Assembly (NCBI RefSeq): GCF_015999335.1
Contig: NZ_JAEACP010000006.1
Coordinates: forward strand, 124,001-188,000
Source of the DNA: Tabrizicola soli
Lineage (GTDB): Bacteria > Pseudomonadota > Alphaproteobacteria > Rhodobacterales > Rhodobacteraceae
Direction of reading: 5' to 3'
Length of the DNA: 64,000 nt
The notes below the pieces were generated by a model. The model made no database searches. It saw only the letters and a list, made by a program, of their open reading frames with translations, and had not been told where the DNA came from. Positions 1-8,485 of this stretch are shown here, one piece after another (positions within the stretch are counted from its first letter, which is position 1; each line of letters begins with the position of its first letter). Both the position numbers and the translations under genes were made by a program.

Positions 1-1178
1 TGCGCCCCCCGCGCGACGCCCATGCTGGCCACGCCCGCGCGGTCGCCGACTTCCAGGAAGGTGCCGTCCTCCTGCCCGAGAAGCAGGTTGTTCGGGTCCT
101 GCGCCGCGAAATCCGGCATCTCGGCGACGTTGCCCTTGGCCACGAACAGGTCCAGCCGGCCGTCGTTGTTCACATCGGCGAATTGCGGGTGCCAGGCGGT
201 CGAGGGCCGCGTGTCGCCGCCGGTATAGGGCCGGTGTGCGGTGATGCCGGACTTGAAGGCCAGGTCGGCGTAATCCGGCCGGGCCGAGCCGGTGTCCTTC
301 AGCACCTGCAGCTTGTTGTCGGCCATGCTGGTCAGGAAATAATCGGGCCAGCCGTCGCGGTTTAGGTCCGCGCCGGCGATGCCCATCCCCCAGATGCGCA
401 ACCGTTTCCAGCCCTCGGCCTCGGTGTAGAGGCGCGGCGGCTGGCCCGGTTCCAGATGCCAGAGCTGCTCCTGCCCGCCCTTGTAGTATTCCCGGTCGTT
501 CGACACCCGCAGGCTTGGCGTCCCCGATCGGTTCCAGTCGGTGAAGAGCATGGACAATGCGCAGAAGGAAGGAGTCAACGGGACCGGCGGCGCGAAGCCC
601 TGCCCCATGGGCCGGTGCAGCCAGTTGTCGGTGCACGAGCCCCAGGGAAAGGCCTCCTCCTGCCGGTCGATGTAATTGCCGACGGCCAGGGTCGGCCAGT
701 TTTCTCCGCGCTCCCAGATCGCCGCGAAGGCGGTGGACCAGGCGTCGCCGCCGTCGAAGCCCCAGGCCGCGTTCGCCCCTTCGAAGCGGCAGTCGCCGAG
801 GCCGCGCAGCAGCCGGTTCTCGCCCTGCCGCAGCAGAACCAGATCCATGAGCCCGTCGCTGTCCACATCCAGCGGCCAGGCCCCGAGCACCGCCTCCTCG
901 GCCAGCGCATCGGTCTTCTCGAAGGCCAGAGGACCGCCCTGCCGGCTGCGGTTCAGGTAAAGCGCCGAGGGTGCGCTGCCGCCGGACAGGAAGAGTTCGG
1001 GGAAGCCGTCACCCGAACAGTCGAAGGCCGCGACCCCGCCGCCGACCATATAGTCCCAGTCGCCCTGATAGGCCGTGTCGATTCCCGCCGCGGCGCCCTC
1101 CTCGGTGAAACGGGGCAGTTCCGGCTCGGCCAGCGCCGGGCCGGCGAGTGCGAGGAGCAGTCCCAGCGCGGGCCTCAT
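1..1178 (-). CDS. Exported FG-GAP/VCBS repeat protein, CRTAC1-like (3' end cut by window)
   Basis: About 392 residues are visible and the C-terminus runs off the window. A short Sec-type signal (MRPALGLLLALAGPALA) is followed by a chain of calcium-loop repeats of the D-x-[DN]-x-D-G type, for example DCSGDGFPEL, DVDSDGLMDL, DLNRDGWPDY and DVNNDGRLDL. This is the FG-GAP/VCBS beta-propeller pattern of secreted CRTAC1-family proteins. The ATG overlaps the stop of the upstream haloperoxidase-like gene by 4 bases (ATGA), so the two are translationally coupled and probably work together outside the cytoplasm. No enzymatic motif is visible. The function is unknown; ligand or surface binding is the family expectation. 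Confidence is high for the fold and low for the role. Confidence 0.85.
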   Translation of the reverse strand, partial: MRPALGLLLALAGPALAEPELPRFTEEGAAAGIDTAYQGDWDYMVGGGVAAFDCSGDGFPELFLSGGSAPSALYLNRSRQGGPLAFEKTDALAEEAVLGAWPLDVDSDGLMDLVLLRQGENRLLRGLGDCRFEGANAAWGFDGGDAWSTAFAAIWERGENWPTLAVGNYIDRQEEAFPWGSCTDNWLHRPMGQGFAPPVPLTPSFCALSMLFTDWNRSGTPSLRVSNDREYYKGGQEQLWHLEPGQPPRLYTEAEGWKRLRIWGMGIAGADLNRDGWPDYFLTSMADNKLQVLKDTGSARPDYADLAFKSGITAHRPYTGGDTRPSTAWHPQFADVNNDGRLDLFVAKGNVAEMPDFAAQDPNNLLLGQEDGTFLEVGDRAGVASMGVARGA

Positions 1179-2482
1179 GCGGTGATCCGCAGCGCAAGCG
1201 CATGGGCGCCCACGCAGCGACCCTGGTCCAGGCCCCTTTCGACGGCGAAGCGGTAGTGGATGCCGCCGTAAAGCCGCGAGATCGCGGCCTCCTCGGCGGC
1301 GGCCCAGAAGCCCGGGAAGGACCGCACCGGCAGGCCGTCGTCGGCATGGGTTGTGTCGACGAAGGCGAAATCCTCGCCGAAGAGCGCGGTCAGGACGGTG
1401 GCCGCCGCGCCCGACTGGCTGGAATGGCCCGAGGGATATTCCGGGAAGGGCGGCGTGATCAGCAAAGGCTCCCAATCGGGCTGGATCACCCGGCGGATAT
1501 AGGTGACGGGGCGCAGGAGGTTGATCTCGAACTTGGTCTGCCAGCAGGCGATGAACCCATCCGCCACCGCCACCCCCAGAAGCGCCAGCGCCCCGGCCAG
1601 ACGCTCGGCCGAGAGCCCGTCGCGCGCGGCGATCTCCAGCAGGATCGCGATCCAGTGCCCCGGCGGCGTTGGCGAGAGCATCGGATCGTCCGACCAGAAG
1701 CGGGCGATCAGCCGCTGCTCCTCGGTCAGGCCCGCGACCGCATCCCGCACCTCGAGCGCCGCCCGGTAGAAATCGGAGTCGGGGGCTTCGGAATAGGGCG
1801 GGGGCGGAGGCAGGGCGCAGGCATCGCCCGCGGGCATGGCGAAGGGCCGGACCTTGCCCCAGTCGGGCAGGAGCGGGGCCTGCTGCTGGCGGACGAGGCT
1901 GGTCGGAACCCAGTCCTGCGGCGCGGCGCCGGGGGTGTAGTCCTGCGGAAAGCCCATGTTCGCGACCACGGCCCCGCCATCGGCCGCGGCCCAGGCGAGG
2001 AGATGCCGGGCCAGCGCCGCGCCATGGGCGGCGCTGCGCGCCGCCACCGCCTCCGGGAGGCCCGTCGCCGTCGCTGCCGCCTGTTTCCGCGCCATGGCCG
2101 CCATGGCCCGCTGTCCGGTCGGGCCGGTATTGCCGAAGAGGGCCGGCACCGCCTCGGCCAGGGCCGCCTGCATCACCGCCGCCGCGTCGAACGCGCCTTC
2201 GCCACGCGGGGGCAGGGGGGCAAGACCGTTCAACTGCCCCGCCAGGCTGACCAGGGCCGGATCGCCGGAGGCCAGCACCTCATGCGCCGCCACCCCGAGA
2301 TAGGCAAAGGCCCGGCTGGCTACGGGGGGCGAATAGGTCGCGGTGTGGCGGACCAGTTCCAGGATCAGCCGGTGCCAGTCGATCAGCACCTCGCAGCACA
2401 GCTGCCCCCGGTCCGCCGCCAGCGCGGGCCGGGCGGCCAAGGCCAGCGACAGCGCGATGAAACCCCGGCGGTTCAGCTGCAT
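1175..2482 (-). CDS. Exported vanadium-dependent haloperoxidase / PAP2-superfamily phosphatase
   Basis: 435 aa with a twin-arginine-type leader (NRRGFIALSLALAARPALA). The acid-phosphatase/haloperoxidase vanadate- or phosphate-binding triad is present: K-x6-RP in KFEINLLRP (about residue 315), PSGHS (about 349) and SR-x5-H in SRLYGGIHY (about 400). Family members oxidise halides with hydrogen peroxide or hydrolyse phosphoesters; sequence alone does not separate these, though the length and long N-terminal helical region resemble vanadium haloperoxidases. It acts outside the cytoplasm. It is the first gene of a two-gene minus-strand operon with the FG-GAP protein. The nearest upstream gene, the FAD oxidoreductase, is 69 bases away on the same strand, so co-transcription with it is possible. 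Confidence 0.85.
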   Translation of the reverse strand: MQLNRRGFIALSLALAARPALAADRGQLCCEVLIDWHRLILELVRHTATYSPPVASRAFAYLGVAAHEVLASGDPALVSLAGQLNGLAPLPPRGEGAFDAAAVMQAALAEAVPALFGNTGPTGQRAMAAMARKQAAATATGLPEAVAARSAAHGAALARHLLAWAAADGGAVVANMGFPQDYTPGAAPQDWVPTSLVRQQQAPLLPDWGKVRPFAMPAGDACALPPPPPYSEAPDSDFYRAALEVRDAVAGLTEEQRLIARFWSDDPMLSPTPPGHWIAILLEIAARDGLSAERLAGALALLGVAVADGFIACWQTKFEINLLRPVTYIRRVIQPDWEPLLITPPFPEYPSGHSSQSGAAATVLTALFGEDFAFVDTTHADDGLPVRSFPGFWAAAEEAAISRLYGGIHYRFAVERGLDQGRCVGAHALALRITA

Positions 2483-2551
2483 CGGTTCCTCCCAAGGACG
2501 TCCGCGCTGCCGGTTATGGCAGGCGTCGACATTCCGGGCAAGCGTGCCGTC

Positions 2552-3934
2552 TCAGCTGCGTCCGGTCAGCCAGTTGCCGAGTGCGGCCAGCCTTGAGGGG
2601 CCCGCGCCGGGACGCGCTTCGCGGCGGTCGGCGGCGCTCAGGAGGGCATACATGCCCTGCACCCCGAGCCAGCGGAAGGGTTCCCCCTCCCATGCCTTCA
2701 CCCGGCGGTTGACCCAGGGCAGATGCACCAGGTCGCTGTCCCGCCCCAGCACCAGATCGGCCAGCGTCCGCCCGGCAAGGTTCGCGGTCGAGACCCCCAC
2801 GCCGACATAGCCCCCCGCCCAGCCGAGACCCGTCGCCGGGTCCAGCCCCACCGTCGCGCACCAGTCGCGCGGCACGCCGAGGACGCCGCACCAGGCATGG
2901 TCGATCCGCGCGCCTGCCGCAGCGGGGAAATGCCGGCGCAGGATCGCCTCCAGCCGCCGGATGGTCTCGGCGTCCGGCGCGCCGTTCACATCCAGCGCCG
3001 AGCCGAAGCGGTAGGGCACGCCGCGCCCGCCCACCGCGATCCGCCCCTCGCGCGTGCGCTGGCAGTAGCAATAGGCGTTGGCCATGTCGCCGACGATCTC
3101 CTGCCCCTCCCAGCCGATCCGGTCCCAGACTTCGCGGGGCAGCGGCTCGGTCACGATCTGGGCCGAGTTCAGCGGCAGCCATTCGCGCCCGTGGCCCGGC
3201 AGGCCGGCGGTGAAGCCCTCGGTGCAGCGCAGGATCACCGGCGCACGCACGAGGCCCCGGTCGGTGGTGACCAGGCCCTTCTCATAGCCGATGACCGCGG
3301 TCCCCTCGACCAGGCGCACCCCCAGCCGGTCCACGGCCCGCGCCAGGCCCCGGACCAGTTTCGCGGGCTGGATACGGGCGACATTGCCGACCACCATCGC
3401 CCCCAGCGCGCCGGGAATGTGGATCCGGCCGGAAAGCTCCTCGGCCCCGATCTCGTGGACCCGCTCCTCCTCGCCCCAATGCCGGCGTTCGGCGATCTCG
3501 GCCCGCATCCGGGCCAGCTGTGCCGGATTGGTCGCGACCAGCAGCTCGTCGGTGCGCTGGATGTCGGCCTCGATCCCCTCGGCCCCGGCGACGCGGATCA
3601 CCTCGTCCACCGTGCCGCCCATCGCCTCGACCATGGCGCGGACGGCGTGTTCCGAGGAACCCTCCAGATAGCGCCGGTGGTTCCAGGCGAAGCCGCCGCT
3701 CAGCCAGCCGCCATTGCGCCCCGAGGCCCCGAAGCCTGCGAAATCCTTCTCGATCACCAGCACGTCGAGGCCGGGATTCGCCCGCTTCAGGTAATAGGCC
3801 GCCCAGAGCCCGGTATAGCCCGCCCCGATGAGCGCCACATCCGCCGTCGCATCCCCCGCGAGGCAAGCGCGCGGGTAGGGCAGGCCGATGTCGGCATACC
3901 AGAACGAGACATCGCCGATCTTCGTCTGTCCCAT
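2552..3934 (-). CDS. FAD-dependent amine/amino-acid oxidoreductase (DAO family)
   Basis: 460 aa from the ATG at 3934. The reading frame is open to a TTG at 3943, but the ATG is the more natural start. An N-terminal dinucleotide-binding motif (GAGYTGLWAA, about residues 38-47) and the downstream GASGRNGG segment are typical of DAO/PuuB-like oxidases, which oxidise amines or secondary amino acids to imines with release of hydrogen peroxide. There is no signal peptide, so it is cytoplasmic. It lies back-to-back with a LysR regulator across about 190 bases, a layout that usually means control by that regulator. The substrate is not evident; gamma-glutamylputrescine, glycine or N-methyl amino acids are all possible. 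Confidence 0.85.
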   Translation of the reverse strand: MGQTKIGDVSFWYADIGLPYPRACLAGDATADVALIGAGYTGLWAAYYLKRANPGLDVLVIEKDFAGFGASGRNGGWLSGGFAWNHRRYLEGSSEHAVRAMVEAMGGTVDEVIRVAGAEGIEADIQRTDELLVATNPAQLARMRAEIAERRHWGEEERVHEIGAEELSGRIHIPGALGAMVVGNVARIQPAKLVRGLARAVDRLGVRLVEGTAVIGYEKGLVTTDRGLVRAPVILRCTEGFTAGLPGHGREWLPLNSAQIVTEPLPREVWDRIGWEGQEIVGDMANAYCYCQRTREGRIAVGGRGVPYRFGSALDVNGAPDAETIRRLEAILRRHFPAAAGARIDHAWCGVLGVPRDWCATVGLDPATGLGWAGGYVGVGVSTANLAGRTLADLVLGRDSDLVHLPWVNRRVKAWEGEPFRWLGVQGMYALLSAADRREARPGAGPSRLAALGNWLTGRS

Positions 3935-4112
3935 GTCAATCAACCGTCAATTCTGCTCATGTCCCTGCATAAGGCTTCAAATAATATAAACAAAGCCGAT
4001 AACTGGTCCGATCTCTGCCTGCCCCGCATCGCAGCCCGTTCCGCATGGGCAGGGGCGTGATCCATTGCCGAAATCCGGGCCGCCCTCTATCAGCGTCCGA
4101 TGGACCGGGCGC

Positions 4113-4119
4113 AAGGAGG
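4113..4119 (+). promoter_or_regulatory. Strong Shine-Dalgarno fixing a TTG start for the LysR gene
   Basis: AAGGAGG lies 8 bases before an in-frame TTG at 4128. The only upstream in-frame ATG (4065) has no comparable site, and its 21-residue extension is unlike a LysR N-terminus. Confidence 0.7.
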
Positions 4120-4127
4120 TCGCGGCC

Positions 4128-5003
4128 TTGGAGACGGACGGAATCCCGCCGCTGAAATCGCTGATCGCGTTCCAGATGGTCGCACGCTGCGGCAGTTTCT
4201 CGGATGCGGCAGCCGTTCTGGGCCTGACGCAAAGCGGGATCAGCCGGCGCATCCTGCGGCTGGAGGAGGATGTGGGCGTCGAGCTGTTCGAAAGGACCGC
4301 CTCGGGTGTCGTGCTGACCCGGATCGGCGCCGAATACGCGCAGGAGGTGGCGGCGGCGCTGGATGTGCTGACCAACCTCGGCGACAGGTCGCTGAAGCGG
4401 CAGGCCCAGGGGCGGCTGACGCTCTCGTGCTCGCGCGCGGTGGGCGAGCTCTGGCTGGTGCCGCGCCTGTCCGCCCTGAGCGCGGAATTCCCCAATCTGG
4501 AACTGAAGCTGCGCGTCGACGACAATTCGGTCCTGCGGCGCGGCGACGACTACGACCTTGCCATCGCCTTCCTGCCAAGCCCGCTGCCCGACCGCACCCT
4601 GGGCCAGCTGGGACGCGAGGAGATGGTGCCGGTGATCGCGCCCACGCTGGAACCGCTGGCCCGGCAGACGCAGCCGGTCATCCTGGCGATCGAGGAGACG
4701 CTGAAGGAATGGACGGACTGGGGCAACTGGCTGTCCGAAGCGGGCGTCACCCTGCCCGAGACCGTGCGGCGCTGGAAGCTTTCCGATTACGACATGGCGA
4801 TCCGGGCCGCGCGTGACGGGCTGGGGGTGGCGATGGGCTGGACCTGGCTGATCCGCGACGAGCTGGCGGCGGGGCGGCTGGTGCAGGCGCATCCGCATGT
4901 CCTGCTGGGCCGGGGCGGCTATTACCTTTTGCGGCCGGCCGAACGCCACATGCGCCAGCTTGCGCGGCGGGTGGCGGACTGGCTGATCGCCAGCAACCGC
5001 TGA
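4128..5003 (+). CDS. LysR-family transcriptional regulator (GcvA-like)
   Basis: 291 aa from the preferred TTG start. The N-terminal winged helix-turn-helix reads LKSLIAFQMVARCGSFSDAA followed by GLTQSGISRRILRLEEDVG, the standard LysR DNA-binding helix. The rest is a periplasmic-binding-like effector domain (residues ~90-285). It is divergent from the FAD oxidoreductase and immediately upstream of the peptide-type ABC operon, so it could control either or both. A palindrome with T-N11-A spacing in the gap to the ABC operon is a candidate binding site. The ligand is unknown. Confidence 0.9.
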   Translation: METDGIPPLKSLIAFQMVARCGSFSDAAAVLGLTQSGISRRILRLEEDVGVELFERTASGVVLTRIGAEYAQEVAAALDVLTNLGDRSLKRQAQGRLTLSCSRAVGELWLVPRLSALSAEFPNLELKLRVDDNSVLRRGDDYDLAIAFLPSPLPDRTLGQLGREEMVPVIAPTLEPLARQTQPVILAIEETLKEWTDWGNWLSEAGVTLPETVRRWKLSDYDMAIRAARDGLGVAMGWTWLIRDELAAGRLVQAHPHVLLGRGGYYLLRPAERHMRQLARRVADWLIASNR

Positions 5004-5039
5004 ACGGTTTCAGACAGTTGGACCGGGGGGCATGTGGCC

Positions 5040-5054
5040 ATGACTATTTGTCAT
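5040..5054. promoter_or_regulatory. Candidate LysR operator upstream of the ABC operon
   Basis: ATGAC-TATTT-GTCAT is a perfect 5-bp-arm inverted repeat containing a T-N11-A core. A further ATGACAA half-site lies at 5070-5076. It sits in the 135-base gap between the LysR gene and the binding-protein gene, in a locally AT-rich stretch. Assignment to the neighbouring regulator is inference. Confidence 0.45.
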
Positions 5055-5138
5055 TTGCACTCCGAAATTATGACAAGTTAGCCTTCCCCCCGAGGTCCCC
5101 TGGCGAGTCTGGCCGGGAGGAAAAGAGGGGGTGACGAC

Positions 5139-6695
5139 ATGACAAGCAATTCCAAGGGGCTGATCCTTGACCGCAGAAGCCTGATCGCCGGCGCCTCGGC
5201 GCTGGGCCTTGCGGGCATGTTCGGACGCCCGACCTGGGCGCAGGAAACCCCGGTGCGGGGCGGCGTCTTCATCATGGGGATCGGCGGCGGCTCGACCACC
5301 GACGATTTCGACCTGCGCAAGCTGACCGACTGGGTGCCGGTGAACCAGGCCTACATGGTGATGAACGGCCTCGTCGAGATCGACAAGGACAACGTGGCGC
5401 AGCCCGAGCTGTTCGAAAGCTGGACCGCCGCGGAAGGTGCTGTGGACTGGACCTTCAAGGTGCGCCAGGGCGTGACCTTCCACAACGGCAAGACGCTGAC
5501 CGCCGATGACATCGTCTATTCGCTGAACATCCACCGCGGCGCCGACACGACCTCGGCCGCGCGGTCGGTCGCGGCGGCGTTCAAGGACGTGGCCAAGGTT
5601 TCCGACAGCGAGGTGAAGATCACGCTGGAAAGCGGCAATGCCGACCTCCCCTATGTCCTGTCCGACTATCACTTCCTGGTGGTGCCCGAGGGGTTCCAGG
5701 ACTGGTCGAACCCGATCGGCACCGGCCCCTTCACCCTTGAAAGCTTCGAGCCGGGGGTGCGGGCGCGTTTTGTGCGCAACGAAAGCTACTGGAAGCCGGG
5801 CTGCGCCAATGTGGACGCGGTCGAGGTCATCGTGATCAACGACATCGCCGCGCGGACCAATGCGCTGATGTCGGGGCAGGTCCATGCCATGAACGGGGTC
5901 GATTTCAAGACCGTCGACCTTCTGTCGCGGGCCCCCAACCTTCAGATCGTGCGTTCGGCCGGCGGGCAGCATTTCACCTTCCTGATGGATTGCACCCAGG
6001 CGCCCTTCACCGACAACAACATCCGCATGGCGATCAAACATTCGATCGACCGCGAGCAGCTGTTGCAGACCGCCCTTCTGGGCAATGGCCGGCTGGGCAA
6101 CGACCACCCGATCCCCAGCACCGACCGCTTCTACAACAGCGAGCTGCCGCAGCGCCCCTACGACCCGGAGAAGGCGAAGTTCTACCTGAAGGAGGCCGGG
6201 CTCGACGCGTTGAAAGTCACCCTGTCCTCCTCGGACGCGGCCTTCACGGGGGCGGTGGATGCGGCGGCGATCTACCGCACGGCCGCCGCGGCGGCCGGGA
6301 TCGAGGTCGAGGTGAAGCGCGAGCCCGCCGACGGCTACTGGGATAACGTCTGGATGAAGGCGCCGTTCTGCATGTCCTTCTGGGGCGGCCGTCCCACGGC
6401 GGACCAGATGCTGACCATCGCCTACCAGTCGGCCTCGGCGCAGAACGACACCCGCTGGGCGAACGAGGAGTTCGACAAGCTTCTGGTCGAGGCGCGCGCG
6501 CTGCTGGACGACACCCGCCGCCGCGAGATCTATTGGCGCCTGCAGGAGCTGATCAGCAACGAGGGCGGCGCGATGATCCCGATGTTCGGCGACTACCTCG
6601 ACGCCGTCTCGACCAAGGTGAAGGGCGTCGGGCCGCATCCGATGTTCAACCTGATGGGCGCCCGGATGGCCGAGAAGATCTGGCTGGAAGCCTGA
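5139..6695 (+). CDS. ABC transporter substrate-binding protein, family 5 (peptide/nickel type)
   Basis: 518 aa. A Tat-type leader (DRRSLIAGASALGLAGMFGRPTWAQ, RR at about 12-13) predicts export in folded form. The body matches extracellular solute-binding family 5, with the conserved internal segment NPIGTGPFTLESFEPG and the C-terminal RREIYWRLQELI region. It would deliver oligopeptides or other amide compounds to the adjacent permeases. The purine-rich stretch GAGGAAAAGAGGGGG precedes the ATG. The next gene overlaps its stop by one base. Unlike other binding-protein genes here, no hairpin separates it from the permeases. Confidence 0.9.
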   Translation: MTSNSKGLILDRRSLIAGASALGLAGMFGRPTWAQETPVRGGVFIMGIGGGSTTDDFDLRKLTDWVPVNQAYMVMNGLVEIDKDNVAQPELFESWTAAEGAVDWTFKVRQGVTFHNGKTLTADDIVYSLNIHRGADTTSAARSVAAAFKDVAKVSDSEVKITLESGNADLPYVLSDYHFLVVPEGFQDWSNPIGTGPFTLESFEPGVRARFVRNESYWKPGCANVDAVEVIVINDIAARTNALMSGQVHAMNGVDFKTVDLLSRAPNLQIVRSAGGQHFTFLMDCTQAPFTDNNIRMAIKHSIDREQLLQTALLGNGRLGNDHPIPSTDRFYNSELPQRPYDPEKAKFYLKEAGLDALKVTLSSSDAAFTGAVDAAAIYRTAAAAAGIEVEVKREPADGYWDNVWMKAPFCMSFWGGRPTADQMLTIAYQSASAQNDTRWANEEFDKLLVEARALLDDTRRREIYWRLQELISNEGGAMIPMFGDYLDAVSTKVKGVGPHPMFNLMGARMAEKIWLEA

Positions 6696-7654
6696 TGACC
6701 CGCGTCGTCCTCGTGCGGCTGGGATGGGGCCTCCTGACCCTGTGGATCGTCTCCGTCCTGGTGTTCGCCGGGACGGAGATCCTTCCCGGTGACGTCGCCG
6801 CAGCGATCCTTGGCCAGAACGCCACCCCGGAATCCCTTGCCGCGCTGCGCGAGACGCTTGGCCTCGATGTTCCGGCGGTCCAGCGGTATTTCAGCTGGCT
6901 TGCGAATTTCGTCCGGGGCGACCTCGGCCAGTCGCTGACCAACCGCCAGCCGGTTGCCGATCTGCTCTGGCCGCGGTTCTGGAACACCATGGCGCTGGCG
7001 GCCTATGCGGCGGCGGTCTCGCTGCCCCTGGCGGTGACGCTGGGCATCCTTTCCGCCGTCTGGCGCGGATCGGTCTTCGACCGCGCGGCGAATGTGGTGG
7101 CGCTGGCGACGGTGTCGCTGCCGGAGTATTTCCTTGGCCTTCTCCTGATCCTGCTCCTGTCGGTCCATACCGGGCTGCTGCCCAGTCTTGCCGACACCTA
7201 TGACGGCATGGGCTTCCTGGCCTGGCTGAAGGCCACCACGCTGCCGATGATCGTGCTGACGCTGGTGACGGTGGCGCAGGTCATGCGGATGACGCGGACG
7301 GCGGTGCTGGCGGTGATGGACCAGCCCTATATCGAGATGAACTATCTCAAGGGCCTGCCGAACAGCCGCGTCGTGCTGCGCCATGCGGTGCCGAACGCAG
7401 CCGCGCCGATCATCAACGTCGTCGCCTTCAACATCGCCTATCTGATCACCGGCGTCGTGCTGGTCGAGGCGGTCTTCAACTACAACGGCCTGGGCCGGTT
7501 CATGGTGGATGCGGTCTCCAAGCGCGACCTGCCGATGGTGCAGGGGGCCGCGATGGTCTTTGCCGCCGCCTATATCCTGCTGAACATGATGGCCGACATC
7601 GGCGCCATCGCGCTGAACCCGCGCCTGCGCCATCCCCGGATCTCGGAAAGCTGA
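6695..7654 (+). CDS. ABC transporter permease, DppB type
   Basis: 319 aa. The ATG at 6695 overlaps the stop of the binding-protein gene (TGATG). The first segment, MTRVVLVRLGWGLLTLWIVS, and ILPGDVAAAILG are hallmarks of DppB/OppB-family permeases, and about six membrane segments can be followed. The cytoplasmic EAA-like loop (YLKGLPNSRVVLRHAVPNA) contacts the ATPase. It forms a heterodimeric channel with the next gene. The reading frame is open further upstream, but earlier starts would lie deep inside the previous gene. Confidence 0.9.
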   Translation: MTRVVLVRLGWGLLTLWIVSVLVFAGTEILPGDVAAAILGQNATPESLAALRETLGLDVPAVQRYFSWLANFVRGDLGQSLTNRQPVADLLWPRFWNTMALAAYAAAVSLPLAVTLGILSAVWRGSVFDRAANVVALATVSLPEYFLGLLLILLLSVHTGLLPSLADTYDGMGFLAWLKATTLPMIVLTLVTVAQVMRMTRTAVLAVMDQPYIEMNYLKGLPNSRVVLRHAVPNAAAPIINVVAFNIAYLITGVVLVEAVFNYNGLGRFMVDAVSKRDLPMVQGAAMVFAAAYILLNMMADIGAIALNPRLRHPRISES

Positions 7655-7657
7655 ACC

Positions 7658-8485
7658 ATGGCCGGCACAACCCGCAAATTCACGCTGACCAGCTGGATCG
7701 GCCTGGCGCTGATCGCCGCCAACCTGGTCATCTTCCTGGCCGGTCCGCTTCTGGCCCCCTACGGGCTGGAGGAGACGCTGGGCACCCCCTTCGCCGCCCC
7801 TTCGGCCGAGCATCCGCTGGGCCTGGACCAGAACGGCCGCGACATGCTTTCGCGGATGCTTTACGGCGCGCAGCTGTCGATCGGCGTCTCGCTTCTGGCG
7901 GTGGGCCTCTCGTTCTCCATCGGCGTGCCGCTGGGCGTGCTGGCGGCGATCCGGGGCGGGGTGACGGACATCGCCATGTCGCGGACCGTCGACGCGATCA
8001 TGAGCGTGCCGGTCCTGATCTCGGCGCTGGTGGTGCTGCAGGCGCTGGGCTCCAGTCTGCCGGTCCTGATCATCACCATCGGCCTTCTGGATTCCACCCG
8101 CGTCTTCCGCCTGGCGCGCATCCTGGCCCAGGGCATCAACGCCATGGAATATGCCGAGGTCGCCCGGCTGCGGGGTGAGGGCCTGGTCTGGATGATCCGC
8201 AAGGAGATCCTGCCCAACGCCATGCCGCCCCTGGTGGCCGAGTTCGGGCTGCGCTTCTGCTTCACCTTCCTGTTCGTCGCCGGCCTGTCCTATCTGGGCC
8301 TTGGCGTGCAGCCGCCCTTCGCCGACTGGGGCGGCATGGTGCGCGACAACCAGCAGGGCATCCTTTACGGCCTTTACGCCCCGCTGTTCCCCGCCGCCGC
8401 CATCGCGCTGCTGACCATCGGCGTGAACCTTGTCGTCGACTGGCTTCTGGCCGGGCGGACCACCGTTCAGGGAGAGAACCGTTGA
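7658..8485 (+). CDS. ABC transporter permease, DppC type
   Basis: 275 aa, three bases after the DppB-type gene. An N-terminal membrane helix precedes the DppC/OppC hallmark HPLGLDQNGRDMLSRMLYGA (about residues 50-70). About six membrane segments follow, with the EAA loop VARLRGEGLVWMIRKEILPN. It pairs with the preceding permease. Its stop overlaps the TTG start of the ATPase gene by 4 bases. Confidence 0.9.
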   Translation: MAGTTRKFTLTSWIGLALIAANLVIFLAGPLLAPYGLEETLGTPFAAPSAEHPLGLDQNGRDMLSRMLYGAQLSIGVSLLAVGLSFSIGVPLGVLAAIRGGVTDIAMSRTVDAIMSVPVLISALVVLQALGSSLPVLIITIGLLDSTRVFRLARILAQGINAMEYAEVARLRGEGLVWMIRKEILPNAMPPLVAEFGLRFCFTFLFVAGLSYLGLGVQPPFADWGGMVRDNQQGILYGLYAPLFPAAAIALLTIGVNLVVDWLLAGRTTVQGENR

